From NCBI GenBank assembly GCA_963811585.1, contig CAWERR010000002.1, forward strand, positions 124,001 to 188,000: a DNA stretch of 64,000 bases, in the 5' to 3' direction. Made by a program: the position numbers and the translations under genes. The stretch is from JACDHG01 sp963811585. GTDB lineage: Bacteria; Actinomycetota; Actinomycetes; Propionibacteriales; Nocardioidaceae. Below, one piece after another: positions 17,172-26,085 of the stretch (within the stretch, counting starts at the first letter, position 1; each line of letters starts with the position of its first letter). The notes under the pieces are model-generated. The model did not search any database, had not been told where the DNA came from, and saw nothing but the letters and a program-made list of their open reading frames with translations.

Positions 17172-18181
17172 TAGGCGACCTCCTGCCGTTCACGCCGTTT
17201 GGCGGCGTATGCCGCTGCAGCGTCGCGCACCCAGGCGCCGTCTTCGTGGGCCCCGCGGCGATGCTCCATCCGCTGCTTGTTACAGGGTCCGTTGCCCTTG
17301 ATGACCTCGAAGAGCTCACTGAAGTCGATCTCGCCGAAGTCGTGGTGCTCGCGCTCGGCGTTCCAGCGCAGGTCTGGGTCGGGAAGGGTCAAGCCAAGGA
17401 CTTCGGCCTGGGGCACGGTCATGTCGACGAACCGCTGCCGGAGGTCGTCATTGCTGAACCGCTTGATCCCCCACGCCATCGACTGCGCGGAGTTCGGCGA
17501 GGCGTCGTCGGGCGGGCCGAACATCATCAGGCTCGGCCACCACCAGCGGCTGACAGCGTCTTGCGCCATGGCGTGCTGGGCCGGTGTGCCGTGGGACAAC
17601 GTGTTGAGGATCTCGAAGCCCTGCCGCTGGTGGAACGACTCCTCCTTGCAGACCCGGATCATCGCGCGGGCATAGGGGCCATAGGAGCAGCGGCACAGCG
17701 GCACCTGGTTGACGATCGCAGCCCCGTCGACCAGCCAGCCGATCGCGCCCATGTCGGCCCACGTCAGGGTCGGGTAGTTGAAGATCGAGGAGTACTTCTG
17801 TCTTCCGTTGTGGAGCATGTCGAGGAGGTCGGCTCGGTCGGCCCCTAGCGTCTCGGCTGCGGCGTACAGGTAGAGACCGTGACCTGCTTCGTCCTGGACC
17901 TTTGCCATCAGGATCGCCTTGCGGCGCAGGCTGGGCGCGCGGCTGATCCAGTTGCCCTCGGGCTGCATGCCGATGATCTCCGAGTGGGCGTGCTGGGCGA
18001 TCTGCCGGATCAGCCCTTTGCGGTAGGCATCCGGCATCGCGTCGCGCGGCTCGATCCGGCCGTCAGCGTCGATGATCGCCTGGAACTCGGCATCGAGGTC
18101 GCGCGCGTCGATGTGCGTCTGATCGACCACCTCGTCGTCTTGTGCCTGCTCACCGGGCGGCCTGAAGTCACTCCCATACAT
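17171..18181 (-). CDS. paaA: phenylacetyl-CoA epoxidase catalytic subunit
   Basis: Protein of 336 residues. Diiron ligand blocks are visible: HAHSEIIGM, KVQDEAGHG and CKEESFHQRQG. PaaA inserts oxygen into phenylacetyl-CoA to form the 1,2-epoxide, which opens the ring-cleavage route for phenylacetate and phenylalanine-derived aromatics. It heads paaABCDE. The rest of the pathway (paaF-K) is not in this window. The region upstream is occupied by repeats, so the promoter lies close to the start or within them. Confidence 0.95.
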   Translation of the reverse strand: MYGSDFRPPGEQAQDDEVVDQTHIDARDLDAEFQAIIDADGRIEPRDAMPDAYRKGLIRQIAQHAHSEIIGMQPEGNWISRAPSLRRKAILMAKVQDEAGHGLYLYAAAETLGADRADLLDMLHNGRQKYSSIFNYPTLTWADMGAIGWLVDGAAIVNQVPLCRCSYGPYARAMIRVCKEESFHQRQGFEILNTLSHGTPAQHAMAQDAVSRWWWPSLMMFGPPDDASPNSAQSMAWGIKRFSNDDLRQRFVDMTVPQAEVLGLTLPDPDLRWNAEREHHDFGEIDFSELFEVIKGNGPCNKQRMEHRRGAHEDGAWVRDAAAAYAAKRRERQEVA

Positions 18182-18267
18182 ACCCGCAGCCTACCGCATT
18201 GGTGTGACATCTCGACACCCGCCGTGCGTCAGTCTGTAACAGAGTTGGGATCGAGGGCCAGCTGGTG

Positions 18268-18310
18268 ATCGAGCTTGTCGAGATCGCTTGGTCTCGACAA
18301 GCTCGACCGG
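18268..18310. repeat. REP-like palindrome
   Basis: ATCGAGCTTGTCGAGATC and GGTCTCGACAAGCTCGACC form inverted arms around a 4-6 base loop. It sits upstream of paaA and directly precedes an 18-bp tandem array that starts in its right arm. Confidence 0.8.
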
Positions 18311-18446
18311 CGTGGGTCAGTCGACCGGCGTGGGTCAGTCGACCGGCGTGGGTCAGTCGACCGGCGTGGGTCAGTCGACCGGCGTGGGTCAGTCGACCGG
18401 CGTGGGTCAGTCGACCGGCGTGGGTCAGTCGACCGGCGTGGGTCGG
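18303..18446. repeat. 18-bp tandem repeat, 8 copies
   Basis: TCGACCGGCGTGGGTCAG repeats eight times without interruption; the last copy has one change. It fills much of the 373-bp gap between paaA and the divergent nitronate monooxygenase gene. A further degraded unit follows. Its TCGACC core is shared with the REP-like palindrome, which suggests it grew from that arm. Frames open across it are not genes. Confidence 0.9.
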
Positions 18447-18471
18447 CCGATCCGCGTGAGTCCCCCTTCCG

Positions 18472-18494
18472 GTGATCGAGCTCGTCGAGATCAC
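18472..18494. repeat. REP-like palindrome variant
   Basis: GTGATCGAGCTCGTCGAGATCAC is a near-palindrome of the same family, 60 bp upstream of the nitronate monooxygenase start. It closes the repeat-rich 18182-18554 gap. Confidence 0.65.
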
Positions 18495-18554
18495 GGGGGG
18501 CTCGACTTGCGAGAGGATTGGCGTCGAGACCTCAGACCTCGAAGGAGCCACCTC

Positions 18555-19532
18555 ATGAGCTGGCGTGACACCGAACTGACGCAACTGCTGGGTGTTCGGC
18601 TTCCGATCGTGCAGGCCCCGATGGCCGGTGGGTGGACGACGCCGCAACTGGTGGCGCAGGTCTGTGAAGCCGGCGGGCTGGGATCTCTCGCCGGTGCACT
18701 GCTGACACCCGACGATCTTCGCGACCAGATCCGGGCGGTTCGCGCGATGACGAGTGGGCCGTTCGCGGTCAACCTCTTCGCGCCGCTGCCGCCTCCTTCA
18801 GAGCGCGGCTTAGAGAGCTGGGCTCAGGTGAGCGGCACGCCCGTGCCCGGCTCGCCACAGCCAGGTCCAGATTATGAAGACCAGTTGGCGGTCGTCGTCG
18901 ATGAGCAGGTGCCGGCGTTCAGCTTCACGTTCGGTGTGCCGCCGCTCGACGGACTCGACGCGTTCACCATCGGCACCGCGACGACCGTCGAGGAGGCGGT
19001 CGCGCTCCAAGCCGCTGGGGTCGGTGCGGTAGTCGTGCAGGGCTACGAGGCAGGCGGCCACCGGGCCACGTTCCTTGCGCCGGTGGAGGAGTCACTCGTC
19101 GGGACCATGGCCCTAGTCCCCCAAGTCGTCGACGCCGTCACCGTGCCCGTGATCGCGTCCGGCGGCATCATGGACGGCCGCGGTATCGCCGCCGCACGTG
19201 CCCTTGGCGCGCAGGGCGTGCAGCTCGGCAGCGCATTCCTCGCCTGCGACGAGGCGGGGACCGAGACGACGTACCGCGAAGCCCTCGGTCAAGGTACGAC
19301 GGTGACTCGAGTCCTCACGGGCCGCTACGCCCGCGCAGTCCGCACGCCGATCGTCGACCAACTCGAGGAGTCAGGGGTCGAGCCACCGGACTTTCCGCTA
19401 CCGAGACTGTTCCTGAGCCAGTCGCCGGTGCTCGTCGGACAGGGCGGAGCCATGGCACGCTCCCTGCCTGCTGCAGACCTCGTCGCTGAGCTAGACCGCG
19501 AAACCAGCGCCATCCTGGAGCGGTTGGTCTGA
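18555..19532 (+). CDS. nitronate monooxygenase (2-nitropropane dioxygenase family)
   Basis: Protein of 325 residues with the FMN TIM-barrel signatures of this family: PIVQAPMAGGWTTPQLVAQV at the start, QGYEAGGHRATF with the catalytic His, VIASGGIMDGRGIAAA and GAQGVQLGSAFL for FMN phosphate binding. It would oxidise alkyl nitronates or related compounds using FMN. The ATG at 18555 has GAAGGAG upstream; an earlier in-frame start lies inside the tandem repeats and is rejected. It stands alone, divergent from paa. Confidence 0.88.
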   Translation: MSWRDTELTQLLGVRLPIVQAPMAGGWTTPQLVAQVCEAGGLGSLAGALLTPDDLRDQIRAVRAMTSGPFAVNLFAPLPPPSERGLESWAQVSGTPVPGSPQPGPDYEDQLAVVVDEQVPAFSFTFGVPPLDGLDAFTIGTATTVEEAVALQAAGVGAVVVQGYEAGGHRATFLAPVEESLVGTMALVPQVVDAVTVPVIASGGIMDGRGIAAARALGAQGVQLGSAFLACDEAGTETTYREALGQGTTVTRVLTGRYARAVRTPIVDQLEESGVEPPDFPLPRLFLSQSPVLVGQGGAMARSLPAADLVAELDRETSAILERLV

Positions 19533-19567
19533 CCCACGAAGGGGCATCCAACCGCACCGTCAGCGGG

Positions 19568-20542
19568 TCAGCTGACGAAGGCCACGTCGAAGATGTGCAG
19601 GCTCCCGGTCCCAGGCAGGGTGACCATCTCCACGGTCTTGGTCGGGTCGAGAGCGATGGAGTGGCCGAACACCCGGTACTGGAACTCGGAGTTGGCGTAG
19701 CCGTCAGGGGTATGGCGGCCATCCATCGAGATCACCAGGGTGGCGCCGTGGGCGTCCGCCTCCTGGAAGGACCAGTTCGGGAATCCGATGGTGCCCGTCG
19801 TCCTGGTGCCGTCGGTGTACCACACAGTCACGGTGCCCGTCGCGGCAAAACTGGCGCCGGAGCCGAGGAAGGCCAGGCGTTGGCCCTGACCTGCGAGCTC
19901 GATCGTCTTACCGCCACCCGCTGCGTTGTCCAACGTCCCCGGCGGCGCCGTGGGCCAGGTGAAGGTCGTTCCGAGTGCATCGATCGAGGATCCCGGCGTC
20001 ACTCCCTCGATGGCCAGTTGCTCCGCCGAGAAGCTGTTTCCGTCGCCATCGAAGTTGCCCGGCGCGACGTTCGACACCTCGGTCACGCCGACGTTGTTGA
20101 ATGCCGCCTCGAGACTCGCCAACGGCGTACCAGATCGTTGGACCCTGGTGCCGGTCGCGCTCCCGTTGCCGTCGCCGCCCTTGTAGGTCGCGGTCGAGTT
20201 GAACGTGCGGACCGTGAAACGGGCCGGCTTCTCCGGCACATGGATCTCGAACTGCACCTGCACCGACCTGCCGGGCTTGATGGTGCCCTTGACACTCTGG
20301 GTCTTCGGGTAGGACGTCCAGCCGATCGGCCCAGCGAAGCTCACGGAGAGCTTGGACATCGACTGAGGTCCGTTGTTCTCGACCGTGACCGTGACGGGAG
20401 AGACCGCCGGTCCGTCGAGATCGACCTCAGAGATGGCCACCGTGACCGGGGACTCGGCAGCGGCGGTGGCGTGAAGCGTGGTTGCCGGCAAGGCCAACAC
20501 CGCGATGGCGGCGATGAGCATCCGGACGAGTGCTGGTCTCAC
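19568..20542 (-). CDS. secreted protein with NEW3-like domain
   Basis: Protein of 324 residues from a GTG at 20542 (GGGAG upstream). It begins with a signal peptide (MLIAAIAVLALPATTLHATA). Residues about 30-125 resemble the NEW3/NPCBM-associated immunoglobulin-like domain (VTVTVENNGPQSMSKL). The remainder (FNNVGVTEVSNVAPGNFDGDG, IGFPNWSF) is the beta-sandwich often found at the end of actinobacterial glycosidases. No catalytic domain is present. It follows the GH109-like gene by 34 bases and probably helps bind or present the same glycan outside the cell. Confidence 0.75.
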   Translation of the reverse strand: MRPALVRMLIAAIAVLALPATTLHATAAAESPVTVAISEVDLDGPAVSPVTVTVENNGPQSMSKLSVSFAGPIGWTSYPKTQSVKGTIKPGRSVQVQFEIHVPEKPARFTVRTFNSTATYKGGDGNGSATGTRVQRSGTPLASLEAAFNNVGVTEVSNVAPGNFDGDGNSFSAEQLAIEGVTPGSSIDALGTTFTWPTAPPGTLDNAAGGGKTIELAGQGQRLAFLGSGASFAATGTVTVWYTDGTRTTGTIGFPNWSFQEADAHGATLVISMDGRHTPDGYANSEFQYRVFGHSIALDPTKTVEMVTLPGTGSLHIFDVAFVS

Positions 20543-20576
20543 GGTGTCTCCCGTCGAGGGTTGGGCGAGGTGGTGG

Positions 20577-21992
20577 TTACTCGACCGGCGGCATGTCGGT
20601 CTCACGGGAGTCCAGACCGAGGCGTGGCCTCATCCAGAGACCGCGGGTGAAGTCAGGTACGTCGACGGGCTGGCCGTCCTTCTCCAGCGACTTCGCACTC
20701 AGCGGAACCGCCGAGCACCATGCCGCGGAGTCGTAGACGTCGATATCGGGCACCAGGCCGGCTCGCATCTGCTGGACGATCCGCCATTGCAGGATGTAGT
20801 CGATGCCGCCGTGGCCGCCGTTGTTCTCGGCGTCGTCGCCGACCTTCTTCCACAGCCAGTGGTCGTACTCGTCGCGATACGGCGTGAAGTCACGCCACTC
20901 GTGGCCGCTGTGGTCGGGCTCGACGTAGATGCGTGCCGGGTAGTCCTCGACGATGGCGCGGCTTCCGGCCAGGCTGTTGATCCGGCTGTAAGGCCGTGGG
21001 GAGCTGACCTGGTGCTCAGCGCGGAGGATCCGCTGACCGTGTGTCTCCATCAGACAGGTGACGAGGTCGCCGTTGATGTACTCCTCGTCCCACGAAGGAT
21101 GGCCGGGCGGCATGAAGCGAGCCCGGTAGTCGGCAAGCCCGCGAGGTGCGGTGGCAGTCGCGCGCAACGTCGTGAACCGGTCGCCACGGTTGATGTCCAT
21201 GCACGCGGCGATCGGGGCGAGGCCATGCATCGGGTAGAGGCTTGCAGTGCTCCGCGTGTGCCACTGCCGGCGCCAGGTGTCGGTGTAGTAGGTGTCGGAG
21301 AACAACAGCTCGCGCAGGTCGTGCAGGTAGCCGCCGTGCCCGTCGGTGATCTCACCGAAGACTCCCTCGTGAGCCATCTTGAGCATCGCCAGCTCGTTCT
21401 GCCCGTAGCTGCAGTTCTCCATCAGCCACAGGTGCTTGCGCCGCTTCTCGGACTCGTCGACCAGGTCCCACAGCTCGTCGAGCTCGGTCGCAATCGGCAG
21501 CTCGACGCCGACGTGCTTGCCGGCCACCAGGGCGGCACGCCCGTGGGTGTAGTGGAACTCCCATGGCGTCGCGACGTACACGAGATCGACGTCGGAGTCT
21601 CGGACCAGCTGCTGGTACGACGACGCGGACCCGCCGTACTCGGTGGGGCGCTCCTTGCCGAGCCGCACGACCTCGTTGGCCGCAGCCGTGGCCCTGTCGG
21701 CGCGGATGTCGCAGACCGCGGTCACGACGCAGCCCGGAACGGCCGTCCAACCGCTGAGCATCCCCATGCCACGGTTGCCGAGGCCGATCAGCCCGACGCG
21801 GACTGTCTCATGCTCCTCGAACGGCGTGCCGATCATCGTCTTGCGGCCGGGCCGGCGCGGCGCGGCAGCAGTCGTGGGCGCGGCTGCTGCCGCTGCGTCG
21901 GCTCGGGGCAAGCCCGGCGCCACGGCGATGGCCCCGGTTGCCAGGGCCCCTCCGAGCACAGTGCGTCGAGAGACCTTCGGCTGGTCGGCCAT
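20577..21992 (-). CDS. secreted Gfo/Idh/MocA-fold enzyme, GH109-like glycosidase
   Basis: Protein of 471 residues with a twin-arginine signal (SRRTVLGGALATGAIA), so it is exported folded with its cofactor. An NAD-binding RVGLIGLGNRGMGM follows near residue 67, then ATPWEFHYTHG and GGYLHDLRE. Exported members of this fold with these blocks are the NAD-dependent GH109 alpha-N-acetylgalactosaminidases; a sugar dehydrogenase is the alternative. The ATG at 21992 has CAGGAG upstream. It is divergent from a DeoR-type regulator and followed by a NEW3 protein, which suggests a regulated glycan-use locus. Confidence 0.78.
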   Translation of the reverse strand: MADQPKVSRRTVLGGALATGAIAVAPGLPRADAAAAAAPTTAAAPRRPGRKTMIGTPFEEHETVRVGLIGLGNRGMGMLSGWTAVPGCVVTAVCDIRADRATAAANEVVRLGKERPTEYGGSASSYQQLVRDSDVDLVYVATPWEFHYTHGRAALVAGKHVGVELPIATELDELWDLVDESEKRRKHLWLMENCSYGQNELAMLKMAHEGVFGEITDGHGGYLHDLRELLFSDTYYTDTWRRQWHTRSTASLYPMHGLAPIAACMDINRGDRFTTLRATATAPRGLADYRARFMPPGHPSWDEEYINGDLVTCLMETHGQRILRAEHQVSSPRPYSRINSLAGSRAIVEDYPARIYVEPDHSGHEWRDFTPYRDEYDHWLWKKVGDDAENNGGHGGIDYILQWRIVQQMRAGLVPDIDVYDSAAWCSAVPLSAKSLEKDGQPVDVPDFTRGLWMRPRLGLDSRETDMPPVE

Positions 21993-22048
21993 TGCGAACT
22001 CCTGAGGGTTTTCGTGGGTGCGTGATGCGCCACAGGGGGTTCGAACCG

Positions 22049-22078
22049 ACGCTAGCGTGGACAAGAAAAGAGTGTCAA
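22049..22078 (-). promoter_or_regulatory. promoter for the GH109-like operon
   Basis: On the minus strand a consensus TTGACA (22078-22073) is followed 18 bases later by TAGCGT (22054-22049). It lies about 57 bases before the GH109-like start. Confidence 0.5.
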
Positions 22079-22099
22079 TAGATGCTTGTACCTAATGAA

Positions 22100-22127
22100 A
22101 ACCAATCAGATTCGATCACAATCGGTT
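22100..22127. promoter_or_regulatory. imperfect 28-bp palindrome, candidate DeoR-type operator
   Basis: The outer arms AACCxAT and ATxGGTT are inverted, and the centre reads TTCGA-like. It lies in the AT-rich divergent region, just upstream of the minus-strand -35 and 160 bp before the regulator start. Binding by the adjacent regulator is inference. Confidence 0.4.
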
Positions 22128-22288
22128 ACTGCCCGAGATCGCCCGACTTCAGTGAGTGAGCACGGACTGGGGCCGTTCCCAGGGTCCCACTCACGCGCGC
22201 ACCGTTTCTGTATCGTTCCCGTGGTGATCGATCTCCTAGCCCTGTTTGAGCGCCGTCTGATCATCGGCCAGATCGAGGGAGGCCTCGG

Positions 22289-23110
22289 GTGAGCGAGGCC
22301 AACCAGTTGAACGGCGAGCCACGCGGCGACCGGTCATGGCGGCTGCGTTCACTGTTGAATTTGCTTGCCGAGCAAAGCCGGCTCTCGGTGTCAGAGGCGG
22401 CGAAGGCGCTCGGTGTTTCAGAGGCGACGGTTCGCCGCGACTTCACGTCGCTAGCCAAGCAACAACTGGCGACCCGCACGCATGGCGGAGTTGTCGCCAC
22501 CTCAGTTGCCTACGACCTGCCGTTCCGGCACCGGGGTCGTGGAGACCAGGACGCCAAGGAACGCATCGCGACCGCTGCCTGCGACCTGATCAAGCCGGGT
22601 CAGGTGGTTGGTTTCAACGGAGGTACGACGACGTCCGCCACAGCGCGACGCGTCGGAGCTCGCGCCGACCTTGCGGACCGCCCGCTGAAGCCATCACTCA
22701 CCGTCGTCACGAACGCGCTCAACATCGCCACCGAGATGGTGCTGCGCCCCCACATCCGCACGGTGTCTCTTGGCGGCGTCGCCAGGCCGCAGTCCTATGA
22801 GGTCATGGGTCCCATGGCTGCTTCGGTCGTTCGTGAGTTATGGCTCGACCATCTGATTCTCGGTGTTGATGGAATCTCCGCCGACATGGGCGCCTCCTGC
22901 TTCCACGAGGGCGAGGCGAGCATCAACGCCTTGATGGTCAAGCGGGCGACGGAGGTCACGGTGGTCGCCGGCGCAGAGAAGCTCGGCCGTCGTACGTTTG
23001 CACGGATCTGCGACATCACCGCAATCAAGACCGTCATCACCGACACGAGCGCCCCCGACGACGACCTCGAATCCCTACGCAGCAAGGGACTCCAGGTCAT
23101 CGCGGTCTGA
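22289..23110 (+). CDS. DeoR-family transcriptional regulator
   Basis: Protein of 273 residues. The N-terminal winged helix (LSVSEAAKALGVSEATVRRDFTSL) is the DeoR signature. The C-terminal sensor domain has GFNGGTTTSATARR, LTVVTNALNIA, and the GVDGIS..GASC block that binds sugar phosphates in this family. The GTG start has GGGAGG upstream. It is divergent from the GH109-like operon and probably represses it until a phosphorylated amino sugar accumulates. Confidence 0.88.
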   Translation: MSEANQLNGEPRGDRSWRLRSLLNLLAEQSRLSVSEAAKALGVSEATVRRDFTSLAKQQLATRTHGGVVATSVAYDLPFRHRGRGDQDAKERIATAACDLIKPGQVVGFNGGTTTSATARRVGARADLADRPLKPSLTVVTNALNIATEMVLRPHIRTVSLGGVARPQSYEVMGPMAASVVRELWLDHLILGVDGISADMGASCFHEGEASINALMVKRATEVTVVAGAEKLGRRTFARICDITAIKTVITDTSAPDDDLESLRSKGLQVIAV

Positions 23111-23137
23111 CTTGCAGGGCGGTCCGGCCGATAGCGA

Positions 23138-23515
23138 CTAGGCGGCTGCCCAAGGCCCGCTTGCCGGTGCAGCGCTACTACGCTTTGCCAACCGGAAGAC
23201 GATCTCGAACACAGCCAAACCGACGGCGAACCCCACCGCGAAGGCAAGCCAGCGCATCTCGACCGCGCTGATGCGGATGGTGACGATGATGACGGCGAGC
23301 AGACCGTAGACCGCACAGGCAGCCAGGGCTGCCGATCTGGGCAAGTGCGCTCCCGCGTCCGCCTGACGCCTCGCGGTCTGCACCCACGTCTCCCCTTCGA
23401 CCCTCGTCGCCCGCGTCGCTGACTCAGGGGCGAGCAGCATCATGAGCCGGAAGGTCCCGCCGAACAGCATCGCAAACAGCCCGACGACGACATCGCTTAC
23501 CCATGTGTCAAGCAT
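23138..23515 (-). CDS. small membrane protein
   Basis: Protein of 125 residues from the ATG at 23515 (MLDTWVSDVVVGLFAMLFGG). It has one hydrophobic segment near the N-terminus and two near the C-terminus (AALAACAVYGLLAVIIVTI and FAVGFAVGLAVFEIVFRL), joined by a charged loop. No family recognised. It overlaps the upstream membrane-protein gene by eight bases, so the two are coupled and may form a complex. Confidence 0.65.
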   Translation of the reverse strand: MLDTWVSDVVVGLFAMLFGGTFRLMMLLAPESATRATRVEGETWVQTARRQADAGAHLPRSAALAACAVYGLLAVIIVTIRISAVEMRWLAFAVGFAVGLAVFEIVFRLAKRSSAAPASGPWAAA

Positions 23516-23870
23516 CGTCGCTCCTGGCAGCCTTCCGCTCCCCCGCTGCGATCTCCCGGCCCGTTTCCCACGCCAGCACCGCCAGCGGCGCAACCGCCAG
23601 GGGGACGAAGGCCGCGGTCAACGCGAGGAAGTACGAGGAGCGGATCTCGGCCGGCTCGACGGAAGCCATCATGGATGTCGTCAGCCAAGGTCCGCCGAAC
23701 CAGAACGTGGGGATGGCGAGCAGTTGGGTGACGACCTGAAGGGTCGCCTTGACGTCGGGATGCCCCCAGCCGGCCCGGATCAAGAAGATCGCGCAGCCCC
23801 CGGAGACGAGGCCGATCAAGATCCCGAGGGGGATCCCGACCTCGGGAGCGGTCGCAGCGGCGACGTCCAT
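23508..23870 (-). CDS. small membrane protein, partner of 23138-23515
   Basis: Protein of 120 residues with three hydrophobic segments: PLGILIGLVSGGCAIFLI, an ALTAAFVPLAVAPLAVLAW stretch near the C-terminus, and a weaker one between. Function unknown. It is the first gene of a two-gene operon and ends with a basic tail (ERKAARSDDA). Confidence 0.65.
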   Translation of the reverse strand: MDVAAATAPEVGIPLGILIGLVSGGCAIFLIRAGWGHPDVKATLQVVTQLLAIPTFWFGGPWLTTSMMASVEPAEIRSSYFLALTAAFVPLAVAPLAVLAWETGREIAAGERKAARSDDA

Positions 23871-23976
23871 AAATCAGTGTGGCGAGGTCCAGGTCAGTGC
23901 GTCAATCTCCGAGGAAGGAAGACACCGGCTGTAAATATCTGTCGCAAGCGATGACGAAACAGATACGGTCGCTGCC

Positions 23977-24639
23977 ATGGCTGCCCCGATGACGATGAAC
24001 CGCTTAATCCATGCCGCTGTGCGTCGCGACCTCGACCGCCTCATATCGGCGTTGCCTCAGGTCACGGATGGCGACGTAGGACGTGCCCGAGATCTCGATC
24101 TGGCGTATCAAAACCTGCGCCACGAGCTGACGCATCACCACGAACAGGAGGATGCGCTGATCTGGCCAATGCTCGCCAACAAGGGTGTCGACTCTGATCT
24201 CCTCGCGACGATGGAGTCCGAGCACCACGCGATGGCCGATGCCCTGGCCGAGAGCGGCTCTGCCATGGACGCCTTTGCAGCAAGCGGGTCGGCCGCCGAC
24301 GCGGCGGCTGCTCGCGAGAGTTTGGTCCGCACTCAGCAAGTGGTGGAGCAGCACCTAAGCCACGAGGAGAACGACCTGGAGCCTGCGCTCTTCCCTCACC
24401 TCGAGTCACCCGAGTGGAAGGCGGTGGAGAAGAAGCTCAGTCGGCAGCCTCCCAAGGTGGCCGGCGGATTCTTCGCCTGGCTCACCGACGGCATGAGCGA
24501 TGACGGACGAGCATTCCTACGGTCGACAGTTCCGTCGCCGGTGGTCTTCATCCTCAAGAAGGGGTTCGGACGCCGCTACGACAAAGAGATCGCCCCGGTC
24601 TGGCGGGCGACGACCACCTCCCAACCCGGGCACTGGTGA
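23977..24639 (+). CDS. hemerythrin HHE-domain protein
   Basis: Protein of 220 residues. The helical bundle carries iron ligands spaced as in HHE domains: HAAVRRDLDRL, HELTHHHEQED, ESEHHAM, and QHLSHEENDLEP. Such proteins bind a diiron site and sense or handle oxygen, NO or iron. The last about 60 residues are extra and contain a hydrophobic stretch (FFAWLTDGM). It stands alone between two short gaps. Confidence 0.85.
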   Translation: MAAPMTMNRLIHAAVRRDLDRLISALPQVTDGDVGRARDLDLAYQNLRHELTHHHEQEDALIWPMLANKGVDSDLLATMESEHHAMADALAESGSAMDAFAASGSAADAAAARESLVRTQQVVEQHLSHEENDLEPALFPHLESPEWKAVEKKLSRQPPKVAGGFFAWLTDGMSDDGRAFLRSTVPSPVVFILKKGFGRRYDKEIAPVWRATTTSQPGHW

Positions 24640-24705
24640 CGATCTAGAGGACTTATCGGCCACCTGGCCGATGTTTCCCCCGGGCGAGCCCACGAGGCTT
24701 AAACC

Positions 24706-25284
24706 ATGACCATGACTGGCGCACCCACAACCACGGCCACCACATCATCAGATCGTGCTTCTCGCGATCGGCCGCGCCGCCTGAGCCGCGGATGGCGCAA
24801 GACGACGCTCGTCGTACACATCGTGTCTGCCGGTGCCTGGATCGGCATCGATGTCATCGTCGCCGTCCTGGTGCTCACCGGATGGTTCAGCAACGACGTC
24901 GAGACACGAAGCCTTGCCTATGAGTCGCTCGCGACGTTCGTGGTGTGGCCGATGCTGGCCACCGGACTGCTCAGCCTGGTCTCGGGCCTGATCCTCGGGC
25001 TCGGCACCAAGTGGGGGCTGGTCCGTTACTGGTGGGTCGCGGTCAAGCTGGTCCTCAACCTCGTGTTGTGCACGCTGATCGTGTTCCTGCTCCAGCCCGG
25101 GATGGACGAAGTCCGCGCGTACGGTGAAGACCTGCGGAACGGCAGCCCGGACGACAGTGCTGTGTCTTCGTTGTTCTTCCCACCAGCCGTGTCCTTGACC
25201 GCGCTCACTCTGGCCACCGTGCTGGCCGTGTTCAAGCCTTGGGGTCGCATCGGCAGCCGTCAGAAGCGAGGACGGCGCGAATGA
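24706..25284 (+). CDS. four-helix membrane protein
   Basis: Protein of 192 residues. After a Thr/Arg-rich start it has four hydrophobic helices: LVVHIVSAGAWIGIDVIVAV, VVWPMLATGLLSLVSGLILG, WWVAVKLVLNLVLCTLIVFL, and VSLTALTLATVLAVF. The first helix, with its His and Trp, resembles the DUF2269/copper-resistance-like integral membrane families. No substrate can be proposed. A GNAT gene follows 28 bases later and may be co-transcribed. Confidence 0.7.
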   Translation: MTMTGAPTTTATTSSDRASRDRPRRLSRGWRKTTLVVHIVSAGAWIGIDVIVAVLVLTGWFSNDVETRSLAYESLATFVVWPMLATGLLSLVSGLILGLGTKWGLVRYWWVAVKLVLNLVLCTLIVFLLQPGMDEVRAYGEDLRNGSPDDSAVSSLFFPPAVSLTALTLATVLAVFKPWGRIGSRQKRGRRE

Positions 25285-25312
25285 GCCAGCGGACGAACTC
25301 CTGCCCTTGGCC

Positions 25313-25924
25313 ATGAGCCGAGAGGAGCCTGGGCACTCAAGTACGGCGATGATCACCACCGAGCGGTTGCTGCTCTTCCCGATCGATGTCTGCCACGCAA
25401 CCGATCTCGTCACGCTGCACGGCGATCCCAATGTCACTCACTGGTGGGCGGGGCCTTGGTCCCAGGACGACGCGGTCGCGTGGGCGCAGGCTATGGCGAA
25501 GCGATGGCGCGACGACGGCGTGGGCAAGTGGATCGCCTACCGTCAGACCGACCGCGCCCTGGTCGGACGCGGAGGTCTGAGCGTGATCACGCTGTCAAAC
25601 CAGCGTTGCCTCGAACTGGGGTGGACCCTGCGCGACGAAGCACGCGGCCATGGCTATGCGACCGAGATCGGCCGAGCCGGCCTTCGTTTCGCGCACGACC
25701 AACTCGGCGCATCGGAGGTTTACGCGTTCACCGAAGTGATCAACGTGGCCTCGCGCGCAGTGATGGAGAGGCTGGGGATGGTTCATCACGGCACCATCTT
25801 TCGCCCCGGTCTGGTCGAGGGGATGGACGGCGTACAGGACAACGCCCCGTTCGCCCTCTACAGAACCGGCTGGGGCGATGCCCGACCTTCCGCCGTGTTC
25901 GGAGCGTCTGAGACTGGTCAGTAG
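25313..25924 (+). CDS. GNAT family N-acetyltransferase (RimJ/RimL-like)
   Basis: About 203 residues. ITTERLLLFPI at the N-terminus, a LGWTLRDEARGHGYATEIGRA acetyl-CoA-binding loop, and EVINVASRAVMERLGMVHHG are the marks of the GNAT_3/RimJ-type fold. It acetylates an amine, possibly a protein N-terminus, small metabolite or antibiotic. Neither the ATG at 25313 nor the ATG at 25349 has a clear ribosome site; the later one starts right at the conserved domain. Confidence 0.8.
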   Translation: MSREEPGHSSTAMITTERLLLFPIDVCHATDLVTLHGDPNVTHWWAGPWSQDDAVAWAQAMAKRWRDDGVGKWIAYRQTDRALVGRGGLSVITLSNQRCLELGWTLRDEARGHGYATEIGRAGLRFAHDQLGASEVYAFTEVINVASRAVMERLGMVHHGTIFRPGLVEGMDGVQDNAPFALYRTGWGDARPSAVFGASETGQ

Positions 25925-26085
25925 ATGGGGCGATCCAGCAACTACCTCTAAAGGTCTTCGTTCCGTTCCTGCGCCAGCTCGCGAGCATGATCTTGCAGCC
26001 TGGGGAATCCGGATTCTGGGTCTGGCTGCCGGGTTCGCGGCGCACTATGGTCGTCGTATCCGTTCGCTCTCATGGGGGGCCGATC

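Noticed and set aside
18303..18446. Open frames on both strands across the tandem repeat
   Set aside because: An 18-bp repeat without stop codons stays open in several frames; there is no protein-like composition and the true start of the next gene is at 18555.
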